Part shown: piece by piece, positions 17,601-26,556 of the stretch
How positions within the stretch are numbered: the stretch's first letter is position 1
How the letters are laid out: each line of letters begins with the position of its first letter
DNA from: Methanobacteriota archaeon
GTDB lineage: Archaea; Thermoplasmatota; Thermoplasmata; Methanomassiliicoccales; UBA472
DNA length: 36,674 nt
Assembly (NCBI GenBank): GCA_012729095.1
Contig: JAAYDU010000015.1
Coordinates: 1-36,674, forward strand
Direction: 5' to 3'
Position numbers and translations under genes: made by a program
Notes under the pieces: generated by a model
What the model saw: the letters and a program-made list of their open reading frames with translations, nothing else
What the model was told of the DNA's origin: nothing
The model's database searches: none

Positions 17601-18871
17601 GAATCGGTTCCACTTGAAACGTCACGGATCCCCGGCAATGAATAGAGTCGGTCCATAACCTTTTCCAGGTAGTCATGGTGGCATCTGAACGTCACATCGG
17701 CCAGCTCGGTGTACACAACCGACTCCACGAAGCACTCGTCGAACAACCTGGATATCTCGGTGGCGGCCCTCTCTCCGTTGTCCGCTTTGAAACGGACTAT
17801 CACTGGTGGTAGGAAGAAGGAACGCACCGTATCAAGAAGCTCGTCCACTCCCTCCCCGGTCACCGCCGAGACGCCGATAACAGACAACGGGTCCAGAACG
17901 TCATATATCATCCCTATCATCTCCATCGGCCGATCAGGGTCCTGGTCCATCTTGTTCAACGCTACAAGCAACCTGCCTTTCAACACACCCTTCCCCAGTA
18001 TCTGCTGGACGGCCATAACCTTGGAGCTTACGTCGAACAAAGGCTCCGATGAATCCACCACCAAAACCACAAGGTCGGCGGTGAACACGTCCTGCAAGGT
18101 GTTCCTGAAGGATTCCACCATGAAATGCGGCAGGTCCTTGAGAAATCCCACGGTGTCGGTCAGCAGCACCCTGGAAGAACCGACCCTCCTGGTCGTTGTT
18201 CCCAAAGTGGAGAACATCCTGTCGGCCACCAGGACCTCCTCCCCGGTCATCCTGCGCATCAGGGAAGATTTTCCGGCGTTCGTGTAGCCGGCCAGGCAAA
18301 CGGTCCTGAAACCCTTGTAGCGTCGAACCCCCCGGCGCAGGTCCCCGTCCCTGGCCAATGACCTAAGCTCTCCCTCTATCTGAGCGATCCTGCGCCTTAT
18401 GAGGTTGTAGTAAACGTCCACCTGGTATTCCCCGCCTCCCAGGAACCCCGGGTGCTCCCCCGCCTTGGCGCTGTGCACCCACTCCCTCATCAACGGCACC
18501 TGGTAACGAAGCTTTGCCAGCTCCACCTGCAGTTTAGACTCTCTCCCCTCGGCCCTGCTGGTGAATATGTCCAGAACCACCGCTATGCGGTCCAGGCACT
18601 CCACCTTGAGACCGTTCTCGATGTTGAAGTGCTGCGATGGTTTGAGCTCCCCGTTGATCACCAGCACCTCCACCGGGCTCTCGCCCAACAGCTCCTTAAG
18701 CTCGTTGAACCGCCCCCTTCCCAGGTAATATGTCTGGTCCGGATGCGAGCGCCTCTGCATCACCTCGTACACGATCTCTATATCGGCCGAGCGGCACAGC
18801 TCCTCTATCTCCGCCGTGTCCCGGTCGAGACTTATCAACGCTCCCCTTCTCAAGTCAGTACATCCTCGCAC
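17585..18871 (-). CDS. hflX: GTPase HflX
   Basis: LGRGRFNELKELL, SKLQVELAKLRYQVPLMREW, GYTNAGKSSLMRRMTG, DTVGFLKDLPHFMVESFRNTL. Confidence 0.95.
   Translation of the reverse strand: MRGCTDLRRGALISLDRDTAEIEELCRSADIEIVYEVMQRRSHPDQTYYLGRGRFNELKELLGESPVEVLVINGELKPSQHFNIENGLKVECLDRIAVVLDIFTSRAEGRESKLQVELAKLRYQVPLMREWVHSAKAGEHPGFLGGGEYQVDVYYNLIRRRIAQIEGELRSLARDGDLRRGVRRYKGFRTVCLAGYTNAGKSSLMRRMTGEEVLVADRMFSTLGTTTRRVGSSRVLLTDTVGFLKDLPHFMVESFRNTLQDVFTADLVVLVVDSSEPLFDVSSKVMAVQQILGKGVLKGRLLVALNKMDQDPDRPMEMIGMIYDVLDPLSVIGVSAVTGEGVDELLDTVRSFFLPPVIVRFKADNGERAATEISRLFDECFVESVVYTELADVTFRCHHDYLEKVMDRLYSLPGIRDVSSGTDSIYDR
17607..17620 (+). promoter_or_regulatory. ORB-like origin motif (plus orientation) GTTCCACTTGAAAC
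   Basis: Inverted relative to 17469-17482; the CG-extended 16-mers match at 14/16. Lies in the 3' end of hflX. Confidence 0.6.
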
Positions 18872-18891
18872 CTCAATCCCCCACGGTTCAT

Positions 18892-18907
18892 TTACCTTAT
18901 TTGGTAA
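18892..18907. promoter_or_regulatory. Palindrome TTACC-TTATTT-GGTAA in the hflX/cdc6 divergent region
   Basis: Perfect 5-bp arms; on the minus strand followed by GTGGGGGATT. Confidence 0.5.
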
Positions 18908-18921
18908 CAGACCTTTTCAGC

Positions 18922-18948
18922 GTTCCAAAGGAAATCAAGGGGTGGGGG
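18922..18948 (+). promoter_or_regulatory. ORB-like origin motif with G-string GTTCCAAAGGAAATCAAGGGGTGGGGG
   Basis: TTCCnnnGGAA dyad plus downstream G-string, matching archaeal ORB architecture; upstream of orc1/cdc6. Confidence 0.7.
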
Positions 18949-18999
18949 CTGTATCTGGAAATATGAAAACGCTAGCGCTTACTTCCTGTAAAAGGGATA

Positions 19000-19047
19000 A
19001 AAGTAAGGTTCTAGTAAATAGACACGTAATGTCCTCTTCCTTACTTT
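19000..19047. promoter_or_regulatory. Inverted repeat AAAGTAAGG ... CCTTACTTT in the cdc6 promoter/leader
   Basis: Perfect 9-bp arms at 19000-19008 and 19039-19047; left arm overlaps the TATA-like GGATAAAAGT. Confidence 0.6.
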
Positions 19048-19078
19048 GTAGGGCCTTAATCGACCTGAGAGGGGCACC

Positions 19079-20317
19079 ATGGAATCCAATGTATTCACCC
19101 AGCATATGGACCGCAAGCAGATCTTCAAGAAGAACAACAGGGAGATCCTGCGCCCCTCCTACATACCGGACGTCCTTCCGCACCGTCAGGACGAGATCAA
19201 CTCCCTGGCCTCGGTGCTGGTCACGGCCCTCAAGGGGGAGCGGCCCAGCAACATCCTCATATTCGGGAAGACAGGAACGGGAAAGACAGCCTGCGTCAAG
19301 TTCATCGGCAACGAGATCAAGAAGGCCGGCGGCGACGAGGGCAAGGTCACGTTCATCTACATGAACTGCGAGGTCGTGGACACCTCCTACGGAGTGCTGC
19401 AGAACATCGGCAACCAGTTCGTCAAGGACTTCGATCAGCGCATTCCCTTCACTGGGTTGAGCATAATGCAGGTGTACAACATGCTCAGGGACAAGCTGGA
19501 CGAGCAGAACCACGTCATAATAATAGCCCTGGACGAGATAGACAAGCTGGTCTACAAGAGCGGGGACGACGTGCTGTACCACCTTTCCAAGATAAACGAC
19601 GATCTGCGGCACGCCCGGGTGTCCGTGATCGGGATATCAAACGACCTCCTCTTCACCGAAATGCTGGACCCCCGGGTGCGCAGCCGCATGGAGGGGGAGA
19701 AGATGGTCTTCCCTCCATACAACGCCGACCAGCTGAAGGACATTCTTAGGCAGCGGTCCTCGTTAGCCTTCGATGATGGGGTGCTCGAGGAGGCCGTGAT
19801 CCCTCTGTGCGCGGCATTGGCCGCCCAGGAGCACGGGGACGCCAGGCGCGCTCTCGATCTTCTGCGCATCGCCGGCGAGATAGCCGAGAGGGAGAACGTT
19901 GACAAGGTGCAGGAGATGCACGTGCTCAAGGCCAAGAACAAGATGGAGCTGGACTGCGTGAGCGAGGCCATACGCACGCTGCCCACGCAATCCAAGCTGG
20001 TGCTCATGTGCATAGTCAACAACGTGGAGAGGGGAACGGAGAGGCTCACAACCGGGGACGTGTACGAGACGTACAAGGAGACCTCCCGGATCTTGGGAAT
20101 GGGCCCCCTGACCCAGAGAAGGATCACCGACCTCATATCCGAACTGGACATGATGGGCATCATACATGCCAGGGTGCGCTCCTTCGGCAGGGGAGGACGG
20201 ACCAAGGAGATAGACATGGGCGTGCCCCTGGCGGATGCGAAGAAGGTGCTGGAGGAGGACGAGGTGTTCGTGGGCCTCAAGCACTACAAGCAGAAGAACC
20301 AGACCACGTTGATGTGA
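19079..20317 (+). CDS. cdc6: Orc1/Cdc6 replication initiator
   Basis: PSNILIFGKTGTGKTACVKFI, HVIIIALDEIDKLVYKSGDDVLYHL, C-terminal winged helix. Confidence 0.96.
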   Translation: MESNVFTQHMDRKQIFKKNNREILRPSYIPDVLPHRQDEINSLASVLVTALKGERPSNILIFGKTGTGKTACVKFIGNEIKKAGGDEGKVTFIYMNCEVVDTSYGVLQNIGNQFVKDFDQRIPFTGLSIMQVYNMLRDKLDEQNHVIIIALDEIDKLVYKSGDDVLYHLSKINDDLRHARVSVIGISNDLLFTEMLDPRVRSRMEGEKMVFPPYNADQLKDILRQRSSLAFDDGVLEEAVIPLCAALAAQEHGDARRALDLLRIAGEIAERENVDKVQEMHVLKAKNKMELDCVSEAIRTLPTQSKLVLMCIVNNVERGTERLTTGDVYETYKETSRILGMGPLTQRRITDLISELDMMGIIHARVRSFGRGGRTKEIDMGVPLADAKKVLEEDEVFVGLKHYKQKNQTTLM

Positions 20318-21226
20318 TCACTTCTCGCGCCGCAGGCGCTTCCTGATCCCGGCCCAGACATCTATGCCCCTTCTCTGAAGCACAAAGCCCGCCACGTCCA
20401 AGGCGAGGGGTACCAGTATCACCAGGGCCAGGACCACCAAGAGGCCGGTCTTGCTGTTCTCCGGGGTGCTATCCGGCATGTCGCCGTTCACCCACAGTTT
20501 TATAAGCCCGAGCCAGGGAAGTTCCGCCTTGGCCTCGCCTATTATCCACTCGTCCCTCACCGGCTCCCGGCAAATGGCGGCGGTGGACTGGTCGTATATG
20601 CCGACGTACTGGCCCCCGTTGAAGGCCACGTTGTGGTCACCCATGGTGATGAGCCCGTCATGACCGAGGCCGCGCTCGAGGTAATGGGAGATCAGCGAGG
20701 ACAGGTCGACCTGAAGCAGCGCCGACATGTACCCCACGTCATAGATCTCGACCACGCCGGTGAGGTTCCACCAGCGCCCGTCCTCAAGGTCCCCGTTCCC
20801 CCACTTGCCCGCAGGCAGGCCGGCCAGCGACGGTATGTCGAAGCTGGAGGAACTGGCGTTGAACTCCAGCCGCAGCATGGCCCGGTGTATGATGGGGGTG
20901 AGGTCGGAACGGCCGTAGCGCTCGTACACGATCACATCGCCATAGTCCCCGAAGGTGCGGGACCCGTCCGAATAGCATTCCACGTACGTTCGGACGTCGG
21001 AACCGTCCGAGGACCGCACGATGACCAGGTCCCCTGTGTCTATCACCCCCAGGTAGCTGCTGTCATCGCTGTGCTGCATGCTGGCCGATTCCACGACGTA
21101 CACCGGAGGCCACATGCCGGCGTAGACCAGCATGGCCATCAGCAACAGGCCGGCGATAAGAAGACCGCCGAACAGCACCTTGTACTGTTTTACCGAACCC
21201 CACAGCTTACCAGGTAAATCGGACAA
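20318..21226 (-). CDS. Signal peptidase I (S26B, archaeal/ER type)
   Basis: Two TM segments, VESASMQHSDDSS, GDLVIV, TPIIHRAM, GDHNVAFNGG. Confidence 0.85.
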   Translation of the reverse strand: MSDLPGKLWGSVKQYKVLFGGLLIAGLLLMAMLVYAGMWPPVYVVESASMQHSDDSSYLGVIDTGDLVIVRSSDGSDVRTYVECYSDGSRTFGDYGDVIVYERYGRSDLTPIIHRAMLRLEFNASSSSFDIPSLAGLPAGKWGNGDLEDGRWWNLTGVVEIYDVGYMSALLQVDLSSLISHYLERGLGHDGLITMGDHNVAFNGGQYVGIYDQSTAAICREPVRDEWIIGEAKAELPWLGLIKLWVNGDMPDSTPENSKTGLLVVLALVILVPLALDVAGFVLQRRGIDVWAGIRKRLRREK

Positions 21227-21304
21227 TGGACCACTTAACCAACTTTCCGGTTATTAAGAGTGCCGAACAAGGGATTAATATCACCCGCTGTCATGCGGGG
21301 AACG

Positions 21305-21757
21305 ATGAGCGAAAGGCCTGACAACGACACCTACTTCATGCGCATGGCCGAGCTGGTGGCCACCCGCTCCACCTGCCTGCGCCGCCACGTGGGGGCCGTT
21401 ATCGTCAAGGAGAAGAGAGTGCTGACCACCGGGTACAACGGAGCGCCCCGCGGCCTCAAGCACTGCGAGGAGGTAGGCTGCGTTCGCCAGCAGAACAACG
21501 TGGAATCCGGGACCCGCCACGAGCTATGCCGCGGCGTCCACGCCGAGCAGAACGCGGTCATCCAGGGCGCGTACTTCGGCATCAGCATAAAGGGGGGAAC
21601 GGTGTACACTACGAACTTCCCGTGCGTGCTCTGCGCGAAGATACTGCTTAACGCGGGCATCGAAGAGATCGTCTACCAGGATAACTACGTGGACGAGCTC
21701 TCCAAGCAGATATTGGAGGAGGCGGGGATCAAGGTGAGGCGCTACGAGAAGAATTAA
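21305..21757 (+). CDS. dCMP deaminase-like cytidine/deoxycytidylate deaminase
   Basis: RSTCLRRHVGAVIVKEKRVLTTGYNGAPRGLKHC, GVHAEQNAV, TNFPCVLCAKIL. Confidence 0.92.
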   Translation: MSERPDNDTYFMRMAELVATRSTCLRRHVGAVIVKEKRVLTTGYNGAPRGLKHCEEVGCVRQQNNVESGTRHELCRGVHAEQNAVIQGAYFGISIKGGTVYTTNFPCVLCAKILLNAGIEEIVYQDNYVDELSKQILEEAGIKVRRYEKN

Positions 21758-21928
21758 TATTACAACATAATATATATTATATTTCTAATCATTAACGGTT
21801 CCGCCGATTCCTATGTTAATTTTTAACGCTCAAATGCTGGCATTTTACTCATAATTCCTATGAAGAATCGTAATTAATGACACCCGAAGCTTAATTTTTC
21901 ATCCACTCAGGCTCGAAATAGCAAATGA

Positions 21929-21937
21929 TTTATATAC
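21929..21937 (+). promoter_or_regulatory. Predicted TATA box of the ATP synthase operon
   Basis: GCAAATGATTTATATACTTT; about 41-49 bp upstream of the GTG start of atpH. Confidence 0.65.
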
Positions 21938-21977
21938 TTTGATTAAATTCTCCGAACAACCTTCCGGAGAGACACCT

Positions 21978-22322
21978 GTGAACAGATCTGACATTCTTCT
22001 CCAAGTAAAGGACGCCGAGTCCAAGGCGCAACAGATCGTCAAGGAGGCGGAGGACGGGCAAAGGTCTATCATAACCTCGGCCCGAAGAGAGTCCTCCACC
22101 CGCGTGAACGAAGCCGACGAGAAGCTTAGGGCCGAGTACGAATCCAGGTTCGCCAAGGAGCGCGAGAGCATCGCCTCCGAGAAGCAAACCTATCTGAACA
22201 AGGGCAAGGAAGAGGCCGCGGACATTAAGGCCAAGGCCGACACCAAGGTCCCTACCGTCATTACCCATCTTATGAAAAGCTTCGAGAGGACTTTAGATGT
22301 TGCTGCCAAAACAGATGACTAG
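21978..22322 (+). CDS. atpH: A-type ATP synthase subunit H
   Basis: Coiled-coil VNRSDILLQVKDAESKAQQIVKEAEDGQRSI; GTG start; first gene of operon. Confidence 0.85.
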   Translation: MNRSDILLQVKDAESKAQQIVKEAEDGQRSIITSARRESSTRVNEADEKLRAEYESRFAKERESIASEKQTYLNKGKEEAADIKAKADTKVPTVITHLMKSFERTLDVAAKTDD

Positions 22323-24357
22323 GGTCCTCATCGTAGGGTCCCGAAACGCGCTGAAGGACACCATAGAGGTGCTTTACCAGCTTGAGGCAGCCCACCTGAT
22401 AGATTTCAGTGCCGAGGAGGAAGGTTTCTCGCTTGGTGCTCCCCTGCCCGAATCATCCGTGGCTTCCCAGAGGCTGCTAAAGCTGAGGTCCCTGGAAAAG
22501 GACATGGGGATCGACGATGAGGACGTCTCGGGCCAAATGGAAACCGGCCAGATCGAGATGGACCTGGCGTCGACCATCGACGGACTTGAGGCCGAGATCA
22601 CCGGGGCCATCGAGTCCAAGAACAAGATCAACTTGCGCATAAACGAGCTGGAGGCCGACAAGGCCGTCCTGCAGAGCTTCCAGGCATTGCCGCTCGACCT
22701 GGAGCTTTACCATGATTACGATTCATTGAAGGTCTTCACCGGCAAGGTCCGCGGAGACCCCAGCGCCTTGGTTAAGGCGGCCGCTCCCCAGAGCGAGGTT
22801 TTCCTGTCCGGCAACGGCGATTTCGCAGCCGTGTTCGTCAACACGGCCCAAGCGGACGAAGCGCAGAAGGCCCTTGTGCAGGTCGGGTACACCGAGGTTC
22901 CGGCCCCTGCCGGCCCCGGCTCGCCGCAGAAGCACGTGGCCAAGATAGACGAGGAGCTCGAGGCGCTCAGGTCCAGCATGAAAGAGGCCGTGGACAAGTT
23001 GGACGAGCTGAAGGATAAGCACTCCACCTTCGTCAAGGCCGCCGACGAGCACCTGTCCATAATAGTCGAAAAGGCCGAGACGCCGCTGCGCATCGGGACC
23101 ACCGAGTACACGTTCGCCATGGACGCCTGGGTCCCCACCTCGGAAATGCCCAAGGTGGAGAAGGCCATCGCGGAGAAGCTGGGGAACAGGGCCCACCTGG
23201 AGTCCCTGGAGGTAATGTCCCGCATGGAGCCCCACGGCCATGATGAGGAAGGGGAGGAGCACGCCCCGGCCAAGGTCGAGGAGATACCGGTCAAGCTCGA
23301 GAACGGCAAGACCGCCAAGAAGTTCGAGTTCATGTCAGGCATGCTCTCTACCCCGAAGTACCGGGAGATAGACCCGACCTCGGCAATGATGATCACGCTC
23401 CCGATATTCTTCGGCCTGATGGTCGGGGACATCGGTTACGGGATCCCCTTCATGCTTCTGGGCCTCATAGGCCTGAAGAAATGCGTTTCCGACGAGTGGA
23501 AGACCATATCCACCCTGCTCTTCTTCGGTGGCATATGGGCCACCGTGTTCGGGGTGTTCCTGTTCGGGGAGGCGTATGGAATACACTTCGCCGAGCAGGC
23601 CCACGACCTCAGCTGGTCCTCGCTGCTGGGCGTTCAACTTCCGCACGAGCTCGTGCTCGGCGGGTTCGAGATACCCCTGGGCATATACAGCAAGCTGCAC
23701 AGTGTGAAGCAGATACTGTACATGTCGGTATGGATCGGCATAGCCCACCTGTTCATAGGGTTCTGCATCGGGTTCTACAACAAGAGCATCAGGTACGGTA
23801 TGAAGCACGCCATAATCGAGAAGATCAGCTGGCTGATGATCCTGGTCGGCGGAGCGCTTCTCCTGCTGTTCGTGGTTGACTTCATGATACTCGGGAAGGA
23901 CGTGGCGCTCACCGACATACGGATGCTGGTGGCCGCTGTCCTGCTCGTGATAGGCATCGGGATGGCCTACAAGGGCGAGGGTTCCGGGGCCATACTCGAG
24001 CTGCCCGGGCTGATGGGGAACATAATATCCTACACTCGTTTGGCCGCCATCGGCATGTCCAAGGCCGGTCTTGCCTTGGCCTTCAATACCATCGCTTTCG
24101 AGGTGATGTGGGGGCACGACTTCCACGTACTCGGCTCGAACAGCGGTGACATCGTCATGCTCATCGCCGCGCTGGGAATATTCCTGGTCGGACACCTGAC
24201 CATATTCATCCTAGCCATCATATCGGCCGGGTTGCACAGCCTCAGGTTGCACTACGTGGAGTTCTTCATGAAGTTCTACGAGGGCGGCGGTGTGGAGTTC
24301 AAACCCTTGAAAGTGATTCGTAAGTATACGATAGAGAAAAACGGAGTGAGTGAGTAA
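22297..24357 (+). CDS. atpI: A-type ATP synthase subunit I (a-subunit)
   Basis: Large N-terminal cytoplasmic domain followed by TM domain with FGLMVGDIGYG and ISYTRLAAIGMSKAGLALAFN. Confidence 0.95.
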   Translation: MLLPKQMTRVLIVGSRNALKDTIEVLYQLEAAHLIDFSAEEEGFSLGAPLPESSVASQRLLKLRSLEKDMGIDDEDVSGQMETGQIEMDLASTIDGLEAEITGAIESKNKINLRINELEADKAVLQSFQALPLDLELYHDYDSLKVFTGKVRGDPSALVKAAAPQSEVFLSGNGDFAAVFVNTAQADEAQKALVQVGYTEVPAPAGPGSPQKHVAKIDEELEALRSSMKEAVDKLDELKDKHSTFVKAADEHLSIIVEKAETPLRIGTTEYTFAMDAWVPTSEMPKVEKAIAEKLGNRAHLESLEVMSRMEPHGHDEEGEEHAPAKVEEIPVKLENGKTAKKFEFMSGMLSTPKYREIDPTSAMMITLPIFFGLMVGDIGYGIPFMLLGLIGLKKCVSDEWKTISTLLFFGGIWATVFGVFLFGEAYGIHFAEQAHDLSWSSLLGVQLPHELVLGGFEIPLGIYSKLHSVKQILYMSVWIGIAHLFIGFCIGFYNKSIRYGMKHAIIEKISWLMILVGGALLLLFVVDFMILGKDVALTDIRMLVAAVLLVIGIGMAYKGEGSGAILELPGLMGNIISYTRLAAIGMSKAGLALAFNTIAFEVMWGHDFHVLGSNSGDIVMLIAALGIFLVGHLTIFILAIISAGLHSLRLHYVEFFMKFYEGGGVEFKPLKVIRKYTIEKNGVSE

Positions 24358-24358
24358 A

Positions 24359-24577
24359 ATGGCAGACGCAGGTTTGATAGCACTAAGCGCTGGAATCGCT
24401 GTTGGAATAACCGGTATGGCCTCGGCCTGGGCGGAGAAGGAGATCGGATCCGCCGCCATTGGAGCCATGGCCGAGAACGAGAAGCTCTTCGGTAAGGGTC
24501 TTATCCTGACCGTTATCCCGGAAACCATCGTAATCTTCGGTATGGTCGTCGCGATTCTGCTCTGGCTCAACATGTGA
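24359..24577 (+). CDS. atpK: A-type ATP synthase subunit K (c-subunit, single hairpin)
   Basis: 72 aa, two TM helices, VIPETIVIF in helix 2. Confidence 0.93.
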   Translation: MADAGLIALSAGIAVGITGMASAWAEKEIGSAAIGAMAENEKLFGKGLILTVIPETIVIFGMVVAILLWLNM

Positions 24578-24623
24578 GCGGCGCTGGAAGCAACAGTGGC
24601 AACAAAAGGTATGAGGCCGACGC

Positions 24624-25181
24624 ATGGCATTGGATGAAGTAATTGAGAGTGTGGTGGACAGCGCCAAGCAGAAAGCGGAAGCGCTGCGCCAGGAGGCCGA
24701 GAAGGAGCGGGCAGCCATCCTCAAACAGGCGGACGACAAGATCGCCGTCAAGAGGCTGGCACAGCAGAAGGAGCTGGAGGCCGCCCTGAAACGCCTCAAA
24801 CAACAAGAGATATCCAGTGCCGAGCTTGAAGCGAAAAGGATCGTCCTGAACGCCAAGAAGGACGTGATGGACAGATCGTTCCAGGAGGCCCTTAGCTCAC
24901 TACTCGACATGGACGAAGGCAACCGGGGCAGGATGTACCGCAAGATACTGGAAGGCGGCAAGACCGTCATCCAGTCCCCTGTGGTGCTCTGCCCGCGGGG
25001 CGAGTCCAAGCTGATAAGTGGCGTGGCTGGCTTGGGAAAGGTGGAGGAGACCGACATGGAGACCGGGCTGATACTAGAGGACGCCTCGGGTAACGTGCGG
25101 TTGGACTACCGGTTCCGAGTCATACTGGAAAGTGTTTGGGACAAGGAACTGAAGAACGTCTCAAACATATTGTTCGGGTGA
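24624..25181 (+). CDS. atpE: A-type ATP synthase subunit E
   Basis: MALDEVIESVVDSAKQKAEALRQEAEKERAAILKQ peripheral stalk pattern and operon position. Confidence 0.9.
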   Translation: MALDEVIESVVDSAKQKAEALRQEAEKERAAILKQADDKIAVKRLAQQKELEAALKRLKQQEISSAELEAKRIVLNAKKDVMDRSFQEALSSLLDMDEGNRGRMYRKILEGGKTVIQSPVVLCPRGESKLISGVAGLGKVEETDMETGLILEDASGNVRLDYRFRVILESVWDKELKNVSNILFG

Positions 25182-25185
25182 AAGG

Positions 25186-26247
25186 ATGCTGTCTATCCGG
25201 GGTAGTAAGGGTAATTATGCCTACGTGACCGCCAGGGTCAAAGCGAAGAAGAGCCTGCTCATCTCGAAGGACAACTACCCCAAGCTAATGCTCATGGACC
25301 TGAACGAGATAGGCCGCTTCCTAGGTGAGACCCAGTATCAGGTCGAGATGACCGAGCTGGCCACCAAGTATGACGGCGTCAATCTCATCGAGCTCGGCAC
25401 CAGCAGGAATTTGGCCAGGGTGTTCACGGACATCCTGAACTACAGCAAGGGGGACCTCCGCAACATGCTGGAGCGTTACCTGATGCGCTGGGACATTTGG
25501 AACATTAAGACCGTAATGCGCGGCAAGTACTACGGCGCCTCCGCGGAGGACATCCAGGAGGACATCGTGGCTGCCGGCAAGTTCGACGAGGGATACATCA
25601 ACATACTGATATCCCTGGAGAACGTGGAAGCGGTGCTCAAGGAGCTGAAGAACAGGGAGGGCCTGGAGATCCCGGACGAGTTCGTCAAGGAGTTCCAGGA
25701 GACCCAGACGCTCGCGCCCATCGAGGACTATCTGGACCAGCTGTACTACGCTGAGGTCCTGGCCTGCGTGAAATGCCGGGACAAGGCCGAGAGGTTGTTC
25801 AAGCAGTTCCTGCGCAAGGAGGTGGACGTCACCAACCTGATGACCCTCCTGAAGCTGAAGAAGGAAGGACTTGCCCCGGAGCATCCGGAGAAGTACTTCA
25901 TCGAAGGCGGCGATGAGCTTCAGATCAAGGCGCTGGTCGATCTGAGCGGGGCGGAAAGCATGGACCGTCTGGCCAGCGAACTGACCAGGTATTCATTTTA
26001 CGCGGACATTAAGGACGCGCTCGAGGAGTTCAAGAAGACCGGATCGCTAAGCCCGGCCGGGCTGGCGATGCAAAGGCACCTCCTCAGGAGTTCGGAGAAG
26101 TTTTCGCACATATATCCGCTGTCCGTACTTCCGATAATGGACTACATGCTCAGGAAGAAGCAGGAAGTGGACAACATAAGGATAATCGCGAGATGCAAGG
26201 AGAGCGATCTGGCACCGGACCAGATAAAGAAGCTGTTGGTGATGTGA
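25186..26247 (+). CDS. atpC: A-type ATP synthase subunit C
   Basis: NYAYVTARVKAKKSLL; operon position. Confidence 0.93.
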   Translation: MLSIRGSKGNYAYVTARVKAKKSLLISKDNYPKLMLMDLNEIGRFLGETQYQVEMTELATKYDGVNLIELGTSRNLARVFTDILNYSKGDLRNMLERYLMRWDIWNIKTVMRGKYYGASAEDIQEDIVAAGKFDEGYINILISLENVEAVLKELKNREGLEIPDEFVKEFQETQTLAPIEDYLDQLYYAEVLACVKCRDKAERLFKQFLRKEVDVTNLMTLLKLKKEGLAPEHPEKYFIEGGDELQIKALVDLSGAESMDRLASELTRYSFYADIKDALEEFKKTGSLSPAGLAMQRHLLRSSEKFSHIYPLSVLPIMDYMLRKKQEVDNIRIIARCKESDLAPDQIKKLLVM

Positions 26248-26546
26248 TGGACATTGCGGTACTAGGCAGCGACGAGTTCGTGTTGGGGTTCCGGCTGGGC
26301 GGCGTGAAGCGCATTTACACCGCCAAACCCAAGGATTACGAGACCAAGGCGCTGGAGCTCATAGCTGACAGCAGCATTGGCGTGCTAGCGATCGATTCCT
26401 CCGATCTGGAGCTCTTGAGCCCCAACGCTAGGAGGAAAGTAACTGAAAGCATCGCCCCCGTCGTGGTGATGGTGGGCAAGGCCGAGAGCGACCTCAGGGA
26501 GAAGGTCAAGCGGGCCATCGGTGTTGATCTGTACAAAACTAATTGA
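26247..26546 (+). CDS. atpF: A-type ATP synthase subunit F
   Basis: [29 protein letters not shown] overlap with atpC. Confidence 0.92.
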   Translation: MDIAVLGSDEFVLGFRLGGVKRIYTAKPKDYETKALELIADSSIGVLAIDSSDLELLSPNARRKVTESIAPVVVMVGKAESDLREKVKRAIGVDLYKTN

Positions 26547-26556
26547 GGGGTTTGAC

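Noticed and set aside
21793-21813. GGTTCCGCCGATTCC upstream of the ATP synthase operon as an ORB
   Set aside because: Lacks the GAAAC half and a G-string.
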